DNA of 64,000 bases from Motiliproteus coralliicola (GCF_003345655.1 NZ_QQOH01000003.1:591758-655757), one strand, 5' to 3'. Numbered from the stretch's first letter, positions 45,796 to 56,102 are shown. A program made the numbers and translations. The notes: generated by a model not told the origin, from the letters alone.

Positions 45796-45922
45796 TTCAG
45801 GGCTGCTGCGCTCGATGAGGCGTCGTTAAAAATCCGCTCAGGCTGCTCATTTACTATTTGTAAACTGCGCGCCTTCGCGGATTTTTGCCTAACCTCACCT
45901 TCGCTCGCTACGCCCTGATTCC
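45796..45922. repeat. Long imperfect inverted repeat between purH and purD
   Basis: About 125 bp of palindromic spacer. The left arm begins TTCAGGGCTGCTGCGCTCGA and includes AAAAATCCGC (45829-45838); the right arm, read in reverse complement, begins ATCAGGGCGTAGCGAGCGAA and has its own AAAAATCCGC (complement of GCGGATTTTT, 45877-45886). The arms are about two-thirds identical over 40 bp, with TTTACTATTTGTAAA near the centre. Looks like a dispersed palindromic repeat or MITE relic; no open frame. Confidence 0.55.
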
Positions 45923-45980
45923 CAATTAGCGTTCTGTTCAAGTTTGGTTTGCGTCAAACAGAGAATTCTGAGGAAACAAC

Positions 45981-47267
45981 ATGAAAGTATTGGTATTGGG
46001 TAGTGGCGGCCGTGAGCACGCGCTGGCCTGGCAGGCAGCACGCGATGCGCGGGTTACCGAGGTGTTTGTGGCCCCGGGTAATGCCGGTAGCGCACTGGAT
46101 GCCAAGGTCAGCAACGTCGCCATCGACGTGATGGATTTCGACGCCCAGATCGCGTTTGCCAAGGAAAACGCCATCGACCTGACGATCGTCGGCCCGGAAG
46201 CACCGCTGGTTGAGGGTGTGGTCGACAAGTTCCAGGCGGAAGGTCTGGCGATCTTCGGTCCCTCTGCCGGTGCGGCCCAGCTGGAAGGTTCCAAGGCATT
46301 TACCAAGGACTTCCTGGACCGCCAGCAGATCCCGACCGCCGAATACCAGAACTTTACCGAGGTCGAGCCGGCGCTGGCTTACCTGCGTGAGAAGGGTGCG
46401 CCGATCGTGGTTAAGGCCGACGGCCTGGCCGCTGGTAAGGGCGTTATCGTGGCGATGACCCTCGAAGAAGCCGAAACCGCGGTCGAGGACATGCTGTCCG
46501 GTAACGCCTTCGGCGACGCCGGTTGCCGTGTCGTCATCGAGGAGTTCCTCGATGGCGAAGAGGCCAGCTACATCGTCATGGTCGACGGCGACAATGTCCT
46601 GCCGATGGCCACCAGCCAAGACCACAAGCGCGCGCTGGACGGCGACCAGGGCCCCAACACAGGCGGCATGGGTGCTTACTCCCCGGCTCCGGTCGTCACC
46701 CCCGAGATCGATGCCCGGATCATGAACGAAGTGATCCTGCCGACTGTTCGCGGCATGGCCGCCGAAGGCAACAGCTACACCGGTTTCCTGTACGCTGGTC
46801 TGATGATCATGGCCGACGGCACCCCCAAGGTGATCGAGTACAACTGCCGCTTCGGTGATCCGGAAACCCAGCCGATCATGCTGCGTCTGAAGTCCTCCCT
46901 GGTTGAGCTTTGCGAAGCCGCACTGGCCAAGCAACTGGATCAAGCCTCTGCCGAGTGGGATCCCCGCCCGAGCGTCGGCGTGGTCTTGGCCGCCAATGGC
47001 TACCCGGCCAGCTACCCGAAAGGCGATGCGATCAGCCTGCCGGCAGAAACTGCCGAAGGCACCAAGGTCTTCCACGCCGGTACTGCCGACAAGGATGGTC
47101 AGGTCGTAACCGCCGGTGGCCGGGTGCTCTGCGCCACCGCACTGGGTGATACGGTCACCGATGCCCAGGCCCGTGCCTACGAGCTGGTCAAGCAGATCAG
47201 CTGGGAAGGGATGAGCTACCGCACCGACATCGCCTACCGTGCGATCGAGCGCGAAGCCAATAGCTGA
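45981..47267 (+). CDS. purD: Phosphoribosylamine-glycine ligase
   Basis: Second step of purine synthesis, ATP-grasp enzyme of 428 residues. It opens MKVLVLGSGGREHALAW, has PIVVKADGLAAGKGVIVA, and QDHKRALDGDQGPNTGGMGA in the catalytic core. It is separated from purH by the 190-bp palindromic spacer and ends in a terminator. Confidence 0.97.
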   Translation: MKVLVLGSGGREHALAWQAARDARVTEVFVAPGNAGSALDAKVSNVAIDVMDFDAQIAFAKENAIDLTIVGPEAPLVEGVVDKFQAEGLAIFGPSAGAAQLEGSKAFTKDFLDRQQIPTAEYQNFTEVEPALAYLREKGAPIVVKADGLAAGKGVIVAMTLEEAETAVEDMLSGNAFGDAGCRVVIEEFLDGEEASYIVMVDGDNVLPMATSQDHKRALDGDQGPNTGGMGAYSPAPVVTPEIDARIMNEVILPTVRGMAAEGNSYTGFLYAGLMIMADGTPKVIEYNCRFGDPETQPIMLRLKSSLVELCEAALAKQLDQASAEWDPRPSVGVVLAANGYPASYPKGDAISLPAETAEGTKVFHAGTADKDGQVVTAGGRVLCATALGDTVTDAQARAYELVKQISWEGMSYRTDIAYRAIEREANS

Positions 47268-47301
47268 TTTCGATCGGCACCATCTGCGTAAAACGCATTT
47301 C

Positions 47302-47331
47302 AACAGGGGCCTTCGGGCCCCTGTTTCGTTA
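47302..47331 (+). terminator. Rho-independent terminator after purD
   Basis: 10-bp stem AACAGGGGCC/GGCCCCTGTT with a TTCG tetraloop, then TCGTT. Confidence 0.85.
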
Positions 47332-47447
47332 GCGACATCAAGCCGTTACAAATCTCGGTTATCACCTATCCTTACCGGTATTCCCATCTCGATCAGAGCC
47401 ATTTGTTCTGATCTCTGAGGTCAACTGCTAGCAGGTAACCGAAGACG

Positions 47448-49994
47448 TTGAAGGACAGCAGCCCCATCAATCCGTCGCTATTATCGCTGGAGGAGATCGT
47501 ACAAGCTTCGCCGGTGCCGACCTTTGTGCTCGATGCCCGACACCGGGTGGTACATTGGAATCGTGCCTGCGAGCAGATTCTCAAAGTCCCCGCCTCACGG
47601 ATGCTCGGAACCTGCGATCAGTGGAAGCCGTTTTATCCCAGTGAACGACCGGTGATGGCCGACCTGGTGATCTCCGGCGACATCGAGAACCGCATCGGCG
47701 ACTACTACGAGGGCAAGTATCGTCACTCCGCCATCGTTCCCGGCAGTTATGAAGCGGAGGATTTCTTCCCCGATATCGGCGATGGGGTTTGGCTCTATTT
47801 CAGCGCCTCGCCGATCCATGACGATAACGGCAAGGTTATCGGCGCGATCGAAACCCTGCAGGATACCACCCTCCGCAACAACGCAGTCCTGTCCGAGCAA
47901 AAGGCGTTGGCTAAATTGCGCCTGAGTCACGATCGGTTACGAACCGTGATCGAACATTTTCCGTTCGCCGTGGTGGTCTTCAATCAGAAAGCCGAGCTGA
48001 TGCATTACAACAGCCGCTTCACCGCGCTGGTAGAGCTCCCGCCGGAGTTTGTCAGCCGTGATGGCGTCACCCTGGAGCAGATCTACCAACACAACCTGGA
48101 ACGCGGCGAGTATGTCTCCGAGGAGACCTTGCACCAGGCCAAGGCCCTGATGGGTCACGTCAAGCAGCGCGAGACGATGTCGATGGAGCGAACCCGGCCA
48201 AACGGTATTGTGCTCGACATCCGCGGCACCCCAATCCCCGACGGCTATGTTATCTCGTTCACCGATATCACCGCCCGCAAGGGGATCGAACACCGAATCC
48301 AGCAGCTACTGCTCGAATTTCAGCTGATCTTCCAATACGCCCAGGTGGGTATCGCCCGGCTGCGTGACCGCAAGATCCTGACCTGCAACCCGAAGCTAGC
48401 CGAAATCCTCGGCTACAACACCCCCGATGACCTGATCGGTGAGTCGACCGAGATTCTCTATCCGGATCACCAAAGCTGGGTCGAAGACGGTAAACGGCTC
48501 TATCCCGAAGTTCAGCTCAGCCAGCGGATCGAACAGGAGGTAAGCTACCAGCGCAAAGACGGCTCCAGTGTCAACGTGATGCGGGCCGGGCAGCTGATCG
48601 AACATGGCGACAAGTTCGACTCTATCTGGACCTTCATGGACATCAGCGACCGTCTCGAAGCCGAAAGTGCCCTGGCGATGAAACACCAGGAGCTGCAATC
48701 CGTGCTCGATGCAGCCCATGAAGTCTCAGTCATCGCCACCACCGTCAAGGGCACTATTACCCTGTTCAACCGCGGCGCCGAACAGATGCTCGGTTACCGG
48801 GCCGACGAGGTGGTCGGTACCGAAACACCGATGCTGATCCATGTCGAAGAGGAGGTGAACAAACGCCGGCACGAACTGGAACAGGAGCTGGGCAAGCCTC
48901 TGACTCCGTTCGAAACCTTTGTTTATAAGGCCCGACTCGAAGGCGCCGAGACCCGCGACTGGCATTATGTCCGCAAGGACGGCCGCCGGCTGGCGGTCTC
49001 GCTGGTGGTCACTTCGGTGCGCTCTCCGGCTGGTGAGATCGTCGGTTATCTGGGGCTGGCGCGGGATATCACCGAACAACGCGAAGCGGAGGCAGCACTA
49101 ATCCGCCTCAACAACGAACTGGAGCTAAGGGTCGCCGAGCGCACCGTCGACCTTGAGCAGGCACTGGAGAAGGTCAAACAGACCCAGACCGAACTGGCCA
49201 GGGCTGACCGGATGGCGGCTTTAGGCTCGTTGGTCGCCGGAGTATCCCACGAGCTCAACACCCCGATCGGCAACTGCGTCACCGTCTCCTCGACGCTGCT
49301 GGAGCAGACCCGCGAGATCAGTGCCAAGATCGATGCCGGCGAGCTTAAACGCTCGCAATTGGTGGAGTATCTGGAGTCGACCCTGCACGCCTGCGAACTG
49401 ATGCTCAGCGGTACCCGTAAAGCCGAACGGCTGGTCGGGGAGTTCAAACAGGTGGCAACCGACCAGTCCGGCGAGCAGCGACGGCGGTTCGACCTGGAGA
49501 CGGTCATCTCATCGCTGCTGGCGCTGTTCCTTCCGACCTTGCGCAAACGCGACGTGGAGCTCTCTGTGTCATTGGAGCCGGGCATCGAGATGGACAGCTA
49601 CCCGGGCTTACTGGAGCAGGTGGTCAACAACCTGATCAACAATGCGATGCTGCACGGATTTGATGGCGAAGCCGGCAGTATTCTTATCAGCTGCGCACAG
49701 GCTGGGGATTCGGTTCGGATGGAGGTGGCCGACGACGGCAAGGGGATTGACGACGAAGAGGCCGAGCTGATCTTCAACCCCTTCTACACCACCAAGCTGG
49801 GCAGCGGCGGCTCCGGCCTGGGACTCAATATCGTCTACAACATCGTCACCGGGCCGCTGGGCGGAGAGATCGAGGTGCTCAGCCAGCCCGGCCAGGGCAC
49901 CCGGATTCAACTACTGATCCCCACTATCGCCCCGCACACTGACAGCGAGGCAGGACAACCACCGCTTCAGATCCAACCCCAGCGCGATGCCTGA
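47448..49994 (+). CDS. Multi-PAS sensor histidine kinase
   Basis: 848 residues, no membrane helix, so a cytoplasmic sensor. Four PAS-type domains at about 12-135, 165-275, 285-400 and 410-545 (for example VPTFVLDARHRVVHWNRACE and VIATTVKGTITLFNRGAEQM, with PAC ends GYLGLARDITEQREAE). A coiled coil (about 545-590) leads to a HisKA domain with the phosphoryl His601 in VSHELNTPIGN and a HATPase_c domain: N box NLINNAMLHG, G1 DDGKGID, F FNPFYTTK, G2 GSGLGL. The start is TTG at 47448 with AGGTAA upstream. No response regulator gene lies in the window. Confidence 0.9.
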   Translation: MKDSSPINPSLLSLEEIVQASPVPTFVLDARHRVVHWNRACEQILKVPASRMLGTCDQWKPFYPSERPVMADLVISGDIENRIGDYYEGKYRHSAIVPGSYEAEDFFPDIGDGVWLYFSASPIHDDNGKVIGAIETLQDTTLRNNAVLSEQKALAKLRLSHDRLRTVIEHFPFAVVVFNQKAELMHYNSRFTALVELPPEFVSRDGVTLEQIYQHNLERGEYVSEETLHQAKALMGHVKQRETMSMERTRPNGIVLDIRGTPIPDGYVISFTDITARKGIEHRIQQLLLEFQLIFQYAQVGIARLRDRKILTCNPKLAEILGYNTPDDLIGESTEILYPDHQSWVEDGKRLYPEVQLSQRIEQEVSYQRKDGSSVNVMRAGQLIEHGDKFDSIWTFMDISDRLEAESALAMKHQELQSVLDAAHEVSVIATTVKGTITLFNRGAEQMLGYRADEVVGTETPMLIHVEEEVNKRRHELEQELGKPLTPFETFVYKARLEGAETRDWHYVRKDGRRLAVSLVVTSVRSPAGEIVGYLGLARDITEQREAEAALIRLNNELELRVAERTVDLEQALEKVKQTQTELARADRMAALGSLVAGVSHELNTPIGNCVTVSSTLLEQTREISAKIDAGELKRSQLVEYLESTLHACELMLSGTRKAERLVGEFKQVATDQSGEQRRRFDLETVISSLLALFLPTLRKRDVELSVSLEPGIEMDSYPGLLEQVVNNLINNAMLHGFDGEAGSILISCAQAGDSVRMEVADDGKGIDDEEAELIFNPFYTTKLGSGGSGLGLNIVYNIVTGPLGGEIEVLSQPGQGTRIQLLIPTIAPHTDSEAGQPPLQIQPQRDA

Positions 49995-50019
49995 GCCGCC
50001 AGCCCAGGCCGTCAAGCAA

Positions 50020-51954
50020 TCAGACTTTGAATTGTGCCAGGGTTCGCTTCAGTGAACTGGCCAGATCGGCCAACGCATTGGATGCCTGGGTATTCTGTTG
50101 CATCAACCCGGCCGACAGCTCCGCCTCGTTGCTGATCTGCTCGACATTGTCGTTGACCGTGGCAGAGACCTGCGCCTGCTGCTCGGCCATGGCCGCGATA
50201 TCGTTGGTCAGATCATACAGCCCGCCGACCGAATCGGAGACACTCTGCATCTGCTCGTCGGAGCTGGCGATTCCCTCGATACTGGTCTGGGCAAAGCCGC
50301 AGACCTGCTCGATCACCTCGACCGCACCACCGACCTCGCCCTGCAAACGATCGATCTGACGCTGAATGTCCTCGGTCGATTGCTGGGTCTTGCCGGCCAG
50401 GGCGCGAACTTCGTCGGCCACCACCGCGAAACCACGACCGGATTCACCGGCTCGCGCAGCCTCAATCGCTGCATTCAGAGCGAGCAGGTTGGTCTGCTCG
50501 GCAATGCTCTTGATCACATCCAGGACCACCTCGATCTGCTGACTCTGACCGGCCACCCCGTTCACCACCTCGGAGGCGGTCTGCACCTGACCCACCAGGG
50601 TTTCGATATCGGTTTTGACCCGCGCGGATATGCAGCTGGCCTCACCGCTGGCTTGCCGGATCCGATCCACATGGACCAGGTTGTCCTGGATTCGCTCAGC
50701 CACCTGCTGCACCGTGCCGGCCATCTCGGACATCGCCTGCGAGACCTGGCTCAGCTGATGGTTTTGGCGCTCAACCGACTGGCTGGCCTGTCCGGTCACA
50801 CCATGCATCTGATCGATATGCTCACTGGTTTCATCCGCTGCTAGGTTGGCTTCGGTCACCAGTTGCTGGGTTTTCTCGATAAATCGATTTACCGCCCGCC
50901 CCATATCGCCGATCTCGTCACGGCTTTCGGCGTCGATACGCTGAGTCAAATCCCCGTCGCCTTCGGCCAGATCGTTCAGCGCCCGGGTCAGGGTATCAAT
51001 CTTGCGCAAGACTCGGGTAGCCAGAATCAGCATCAGCGCCACCACCAGCAGCACTCCAGAGATCAACAGCAACGAAGACACCTTGGATTCCAACGCAACC
51101 GCCGCTGCATCGATCGTCTTGCGGGTATCCTCTCCGGTGGCACGATTCTGAGCTTCGGCCAGCTGCAGCGACTGTTGCAGACTCTGCTGGGCCTGTTGGG
51201 CTTCGGACAAAATACTGCTTTGGGATTGCTCACGAATAGTGCGGGTCAGATCAGTGAAACGCTGCTTCAGCGCTGCCGATGCCTCAATCGCTTTCTTGTC
51301 GGAAACCGCCAGAATAAAGCGACCAATCACCGCCCCCTTGGGATTGATCTCCTGATCGATCAGGTAGAGTTCCGGATCCTTGGAGGCGGCATCGATAACC
51401 CGGTCCATAGAGCGCTTTCCCTGGCCACTGGCCAGCAGGCTCTTAACCTTGTCATCGCTGCGGTCCAGATAGCGGGTCAACGGCTTACCCTCGGCATCCT
51501 GGTAGATCGCGAAGACAACCTGCGGGTTACGCTGCAGATCGCGCACCAGTCGGGTCAAGGTCGGGCTGTCGCCATCCCAGATCGCATCCGGCGCAACCAG
51601 CGCCATCAGCTCGGCCATCGCATGGGCGCTCTGATGGCTAGATGCCACCAGATCATCACTGACCCGGGCCTGCTCCTGCGCCAGCTCCTCGGTCAGCGAA
51701 CGATCCAATACCGCCCCGACCTGGTCGGCCAGCTGAGTCATGGTCTGTTGAACGCCCTGACTGCTCTGGGTCAGTCGTGCGGCCAGCTCCTGGCCACCGT
51801 CGTCCAGGGTCGTTACCACATCGTCGACCAGTCCGGAGACGCTCTGTTGGGTGACCCACAGGGTCGTCGTTGTCTGAATCACACAGATCACCACCACCGA
51901 AATCAAAACCGGCAACAACAGGCGGCTGGTAAAACCTTTGAGGAGATTGTTCAT
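50020..51954 (-). CDS. Methyl-accepting chemotaxis protein
   Basis: 644-residue chemoreceptor. TM1 (about 12-34), a periplasmic ligand region (about 35-286), TM2 (about 287-312), a HAMP domain (about 308-365) and the signalling domain with the conserved hairpin tip [35 protein letters not shown]. The ligand domain is not a type I can name. No C-terminal pentapeptide for CheR/CheB docking is present (ends TLAQFKV). It is convergent with the PAS kinase, 25 nt apart. Confidence 0.93.
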   Translation of the reverse strand: MNNLLKGFTSRLLLPVLISVVVICVIQTTTTLWVTQQSVSGLVDDVVTTLDDGGQELAARLTQSSQGVQQTMTQLADQVGAVLDRSLTEELAQEQARVSDDLVASSHQSAHAMAELMALVAPDAIWDGDSPTLTRLVRDLQRNPQVVFAIYQDAEGKPLTRYLDRSDDKVKSLLASGQGKRSMDRVIDAASKDPELYLIDQEINPKGAVIGRFILAVSDKKAIEASAALKQRFTDLTRTIREQSQSSILSEAQQAQQSLQQSLQLAEAQNRATGEDTRKTIDAAAVALESKVSSLLLISGVLLVVALMLILATRVLRKIDTLTRALNDLAEGDGDLTQRIDAESRDEIGDMGRAVNRFIEKTQQLVTEANLAADETSEHIDQMHGVTGQASQSVERQNHQLSQVSQAMSEMAGTVQQVAERIQDNLVHVDRIRQASGEASCISARVKTDIETLVGQVQTASEVVNGVAGQSQQIEVVLDVIKSIAEQTNLLALNAAIEAARAGESGRGFAVVADEVRALAGKTQQSTEDIQRQIDRLQGEVGGAVEVIEQVCGFAQTSIEGIASSDEQMQSVSDSVGGLYDLTNDIAAMAEQQAQVSATVNDNVEQISNEAELSAGLMQQNTQASNALADLASSLKRTLAQFKV

Positions 51955-52355
51955 TATTCACACATCTTTCATAATAATTATTCTTTGGTCCAAGGACGGC
52001 AGCTGGACCGAACAACATAACGCTCAAATCTGCAAAAATTAACAACAGAGCGTAAAGATTTTTAAACAATTGATGCTAGCTTGCGCTGTATCAATCAAAT
52101 CCAGAAGGCCACGCATGGATTCACCGCTGCGCGCCCCGGTCAAAATCATCGACAGCACCGGTCGCTTGAATGGACGATCTCGATACCAATCACTATCCCG
52201 CTCCCGGCGGCCATACCACTGCCTTTTCACACCGCATCGAACCTCAACCGCAGGACCTCTCAATCCATGCGTAAAAGCTGCCAGGATCAGCGAACAGCTG
52301 GCGTATCCGACTTCCGAAACCTCCCCCAAGGACACTTTGTAGGATAGAAAGACTC
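51955..52355. other. MCP / PPK2 divergent intergenic region
   Basis: About 400 bp with no supported gene. Short open frames on both strands lack ribosome-binding sites and family features. No hairpin or operator stands out. Confidence 0.4.
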
Positions 52356-53906
52356 ATGTTTGAGACAGCGGAACTCGGCCGAGCCCTGGCCAGCGAGGAA
52401 TATAAAAAAGTCGTGCCTGAGCTGCGGCAGGAGCTGCTGGAAGTACAACGCCAACTGCTGGACAACGGCAGTTTCCAGGTGATCCTGATCTTCGCCGGTG
52501 TCGACGGGGCCGGTAAAAGCGAGATCGTCAACCTGCTCAACAGCTGGATGGACCCGCGCTGGCTGGTCACCCACGCTTACGGCCCTCCCTCGGACGAGGA
52601 GAGCGAGCGCCCCGAGTATTGGCGCTATTGGCGCGACCTGCCGCCAAAGGGACAGATCGGATTGCTGCTCAGCACCTGGTACTCGCGCCCGATCCTCGAC
52701 TACGTCTATGGAGAGCACAACCTGGCCAAGTTTGATAAGCGCCTGGACCGTATTACCGGGATGGAAAAGGGGCTGGCCGACAACGGCGCCCTGATCCTCA
52801 AGTTCTGGCTGCACCTGGACAAAGAGTCGCAACAGACAAGGTTCAAGAAACTCGAACAGGATCCGCTCAATGCCTGGCGGGTTACCGACGAAGATTGGAA
52901 ACACTGGGAGCTGTACGACGGCTTCATGCAGGCCGCCGAGCACACAATCCGAAAGACCAGCACCGGGGAAGCTACCTGGCATATCGTCGAAGGCGGTGAC
53001 CTACGCTATAGCTCGGTGACCGTTGCCAAAACCCTGTGCGACAGTATCCGTAACCGGATCGAGCAACTTCAGCGCCAGGTCAAGCAGGGTGACACCCAGA
53101 TAGCATCCAACCCCGACACTGCATCCGACGACGATATCGCCTTTGACAGGCAGCGTTGTCGGGAGGTTGTTCGCCCCGAAGTTGCCACTGTGCTATCGGC
53201 ATTGAACAACCAGCTGAAGCTGAGCAAGGCGGATTACAACCAGCAACTGAGTAGCCTGCAGGGGGAGGTCAATCAACTGCAGCATCAGGCCCACGAGCGC
53301 AATATCTCAACGCTGCTGGTGTTCGAAGGCGCCGATGCCGCCGGTAAGGGAGGCGCCATTCGCCGGGTAATCAGCGCACTGGATGCCAAACACTACAAGG
53401 TCGTTCCCGTTGCCGCCCCCACCGATGAGGAGCGGGCCCAACACTACCTGTGGCGTTTTTGGCGCCACCTGCCACGGGCAGGTCGTCTCACCCTCTTCGA
53501 TCGCAGCTGGTATGGGCGGGTGCTGGTGGAGCGGGTTGAAGGCTTCGCCTCGGAGCAGGAGTGGCGCCGCGCCTACCGTGAAATTAACGACTTCGAAGAG
53601 CAGTTGGCCGAGCACGATATTCTGGTGATCAAGTACTGGCTCCATATCACCCCGGAAGAACAACTGGCCCGTTTCGATGCCCGTGCCGAAACCCCGTATA
53701 AACAGTGGAAGCTAACCGACGAAGATTGGCGCAACCGCAACAAATGGGCCGACTACGAGCTGGCCGTCCATGATATGGTCGAGCGAACCAGTACCTCCCT
53801 GGCACCATGGACGCTGGTCGAGGCCAATGATAAACGCTACGCCCGAATCAAGGTGTTGAAGACCCTGCAGGACCGGTTGCAGCAGAAACTGACAACCGGC
53901 AGCTGA
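52356..53906 (+). CDS. pap: Two-domain PPK2-family enzyme, probable polyphosphate:AMP phosphotransferase
   Basis: 516 residues in two tandem PPK2 domains. The C-terminal one (about 285-510) has an intact Walker A GADAAGKGG (325-333) and the lid/Walker B FDRSWYGRVLVERVEGF. The N-terminal one keeps Walker A GVDGAGKSE (48-56) but has STWYSRPI in place of DRSWYGR, so catalysis probably rests on the C-terminal domain. Tandem PPK2 proteins phosphorylate AMP (or ADP) from polyphosphate. The gene stands alone. Confidence 0.87.
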   Translation: MFETAELGRALASEEYKKVVPELRQELLEVQRQLLDNGSFQVILIFAGVDGAGKSEIVNLLNSWMDPRWLVTHAYGPPSDEESERPEYWRYWRDLPPKGQIGLLLSTWYSRPILDYVYGEHNLAKFDKRLDRITGMEKGLADNGALILKFWLHLDKESQQTRFKKLEQDPLNAWRVTDEDWKHWELYDGFMQAAEHTIRKTSTGEATWHIVEGGDLRYSSVTVAKTLCDSIRNRIEQLQRQVKQGDTQIASNPDTASDDDIAFDRQRCREVVRPEVATVLSALNNQLKLSKADYNQQLSSLQGEVNQLQHQAHERNISTLLVFEGADAAGKGGAIRRVISALDAKHYKVVPVAAPTDEERAQHYLWRFWRHLPRAGRLTLFDRSWYGRVLVERVEGFASEQEWRRAYREINDFEEQLAEHDILVIKYWLHITPEEQLARFDARAETPYKQWKLTDEDWRNRNKWADYELAVHDMVERTSTSLAPWTLVEANDKRYARIKVLKTLQDRLQQKLTTGS

Positions 53907-54064
53907 ACCACTGGGTTCTGCGGGCCGATGCCCGGCTAGGGAGCCTAGCCCCAGGCTCTCTACTACGCTTATGGTAAGGTTACGTTTGTTACGGTTACGT
54001 TGCGCCACCCTGGCGAGCTTGATCAACCGCCGTCCGGCGCCCCGATTGAACGGAGATCTTCGGC

Positions 54065-54883
54065 ATGACCCAACCGCGCAGTGAAACAACTCCGCTACTG
54101 ACCCTGAACGATCCACCCCCTTTCACCCTGCTGAACCCCAGCTCCGATACCCCGCTACTGCTGATCTGCGATCACGCCTCCAATTTTATCCCCACCCGGA
54201 TGCATAACCTGGGTTTGTCTCCCGCGCAGATGGAGGAGCATATCGCCTGGGATCGTGGTGCCGCCGATGTGGTTCAACTGATGTCCGACCGGCTCGGCTG
54301 CCGAGCGATGCTGGCCAACTACTCCCGCCTGCTGATCGACGTCAATCGCGACCCGGAGCTGGACGAGCCTGACCTGATCCCGGAACAGAGCGATGCTCAG
54401 CCTATCCCGGCTAATCAGAACTTATCACCGGAGCAACGACGCGAACGTAAACTGCGGATCTCGCAGCCCTACCACCAGGAGATCAGACGCCAGCTCAATG
54501 CACTGACCGCTTACACCCCTGCGCCGATGCTGTTTTCGATCCACACCTTTTCACCGACGATGCAGGCCTGCGATAAGCCGCGGCCTTGGCACGCCGGCAT
54601 GCTGTGGAATCGGGACCCCCGCATCGCCAAACCGTTGATGGCGTTTCTGCGCCGCCACGAGCACCTGCTGATCGGCGACAACGAACCCTACTCGGGCCGA
54701 GACTTTGCCTACAGCATCGACCGTCATGGCCACGAACAGGGATTCCCCAACTGCGCCATCGAGATCCGCCAAGACCTGCTCCAGACCCATGAAGATTGTC
54801 TCTGGTGGGCGGACGCTCTGGCCGAAGGGCTGAGCGAAATTCTGGAACAGCCCTCGCTTCATCGGATACAGTTTTTCGACTAG
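54065..54883 (+). CDS. N-formylglutamate amidohydrolase-like protein
   Basis: 272 residues. The family core is LLICDHASNFIP, EEHIAWDRGAADVVQ, YSRLLIDVNRDP, FSIHTFSPTM and the late CAIEIRQDLL, which include the expected zinc ligands (His/Glu). The hut pathway genes are absent, and the group found outside hut operons has uncertain substrates. It lies 76 nt before a GCS2-type ligase gene, so the two may act on related amide compounds. Confidence 0.8.
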   Translation: MTQPRSETTPLLTLNDPPPFTLLNPSSDTPLLLICDHASNFIPTRMHNLGLSPAQMEEHIAWDRGAADVVQLMSDRLGCRAMLANYSRLLIDVNRDPELDEPDLIPEQSDAQPIPANQNLSPEQRRERKLRISQPYHQEIRRQLNALTAYTPAPMLFSIHTFSPTMQACDKPRPWHAGMLWNRDPRIAKPLMAFLRRHEHLLIGDNEPYSGRDFAYSIDRHGHEQGFPNCAIEIRQDLLQTHEDCLWWADALAEGLSEILEQPSLHRIQFFD

Positions 54884-54959
54884 GGAACCACAAGCCACAA
54901 CGGACAGCTCCGCAGACGCGCGGTACGGCCTCTGCTGAACCGGCAACGGGAGACAGTTT

Positions 54960-56102
54960 ATGAGCGCCAACAGCACCACGCAGGCCTTTACGTTGGGGAT
55001 CGAGGAGGAGTACCTGCTGGTCGATCGCCAGACCCGCCAGCTCGCGTCCGATCCGCCTGAACAACTGTTTCGAGCCTGCGCCAAAGTGCTGCCGAAGATG
55101 GTCACCCACGAGTTTCTTCGGGCGCAGATCGAAGTCGGCACCAAGGTCTGCGGCAATATCGGCGAAGCCCGTGAGGAGCTGATCCGGTTACGCCAGACTG
55201 TGGCCGGAATCGCCGACCGCTACGGACTGGCAATCATCGCCGCTTCCAGTCACCCCAGCGCCTACTGGACCGATCAACAGCACACCCGGCTCGATCGCTA
55301 CGACCTGCTGGCCGAAGATCTGGGAGCGGTGGTCCGCCGATTGCTGACCTGCGGCATGCATGTCCATGTCGGTATTCCCGACGATGACCAGCGTATCGAC
55401 CTGATGAATCAGACTGTCTACTTCCTTCCCCACCTACTGGCACTTAGTACCTCGTCGCCGTTCTGGGGCGGTGACGACACCGGACTGAAATCTTACCGCC
55501 TGTCGGTGTTCAATGAACTGCCCCGCACCGGTCTACCTGACCGCTTCAGCTCCTGGTCCGACTACCAGCGTCACGTCAACGTACTGGTCGAAGCAGGATT
55601 GATCAAAGACGCATCGATGCTGTGGTGGGATATTCGTCCGTCGTGCCGCTTCCCCACGCTGGAGATGCGCGTCACCGACGTCTGTACCCGGCTGGAGGAT
55701 GCGCTCTGTATCGCCGCCCTCTACCTGGCCACCCTGAAGATGCTCAATAACCTGCGCCAGAACAACCAGCGCTGGCGGGAGTACGCCCCGATGCTGATTC
55801 AGGAAAATCGCTGGCGGGCACAGCGTTACGGCATTGATAGCGGCCTGATCGATTTCCGGCTTGAAACTAAGGTTGATTTTGCCGAACTGGTGGAACAATG
55901 GATCGAACTGGTCGGTGAAGCGGCTGATCAATTAGGTTGCTCCGATGAGATCCGCCACGCCCGACAGATTATCCAGCAGGGTACCAGCGCCCACTGTCAG
56001 ACCAGGACCTACCAGCAGGCCCGCGCCGAGGGTGCCGACCACCCGCAAGCCCTGGAGGCGGTGATCGACTGGCTGATCGAAGAGACGGTGCATTTCACCT
56101 GA
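54960..56102 (+). CDS. GCS2-family carboxylate-amine ligase (YbdK type)
   Basis: ATP-dependent ligase of the glutamate-cysteine ligase 2 family, 380 residues. Motifs are TLGIEEEYLLVD (11-22), HEFLRAQIEVGT, CGMHVHVGIPDDD and RFPTLEMRVTDVCT. E. coli YbdK has weak gamma-glutamyl-cysteine ligase activity; the true substrate here is unknown. It follows the N-formylglutamate amidohydrolase-like gene. Confidence 0.85.
   Translation: MSANSTTQAFTLGIEEEYLLVDRQTRQLASDPPEQLFRACAKVLPKMVTHEFLRAQIEVGTKVCGNIGEAREELIRLRQTVAGIADRYGLAIIAASSHPSAYWTDQQHTRLDRYDLLAEDLGAVVRRLLTCGMHVHVGIPDDDQRIDLMNQTVYFLPHLLALSTSSPFWGGDDTGLKSYRLSVFNELPRTGLPDRFSSWSDYQRHVNVLVEAGLIKDASMLWWDIRPSCRFPTLEMRVTDVCTRLEDALCIAALYLATLKMLNNLRQNNQRWREYAPMLIQENRWRAQRYGIDSGLIDFRLETKVDFAELVEQWIELVGEAADQLGCSDEIRHARQIIQQGTSAHCQTRTYQQARAEGADHPQALEAVIDWLIEETVHFT

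Noticed and set aside
52070..52347. Overlapping short frames (88-108 codons) in the MCP-PPK2 gap
   Set aside because: Several mutually overlapping frames on both strands, no start signals, basic low-complexity translations.
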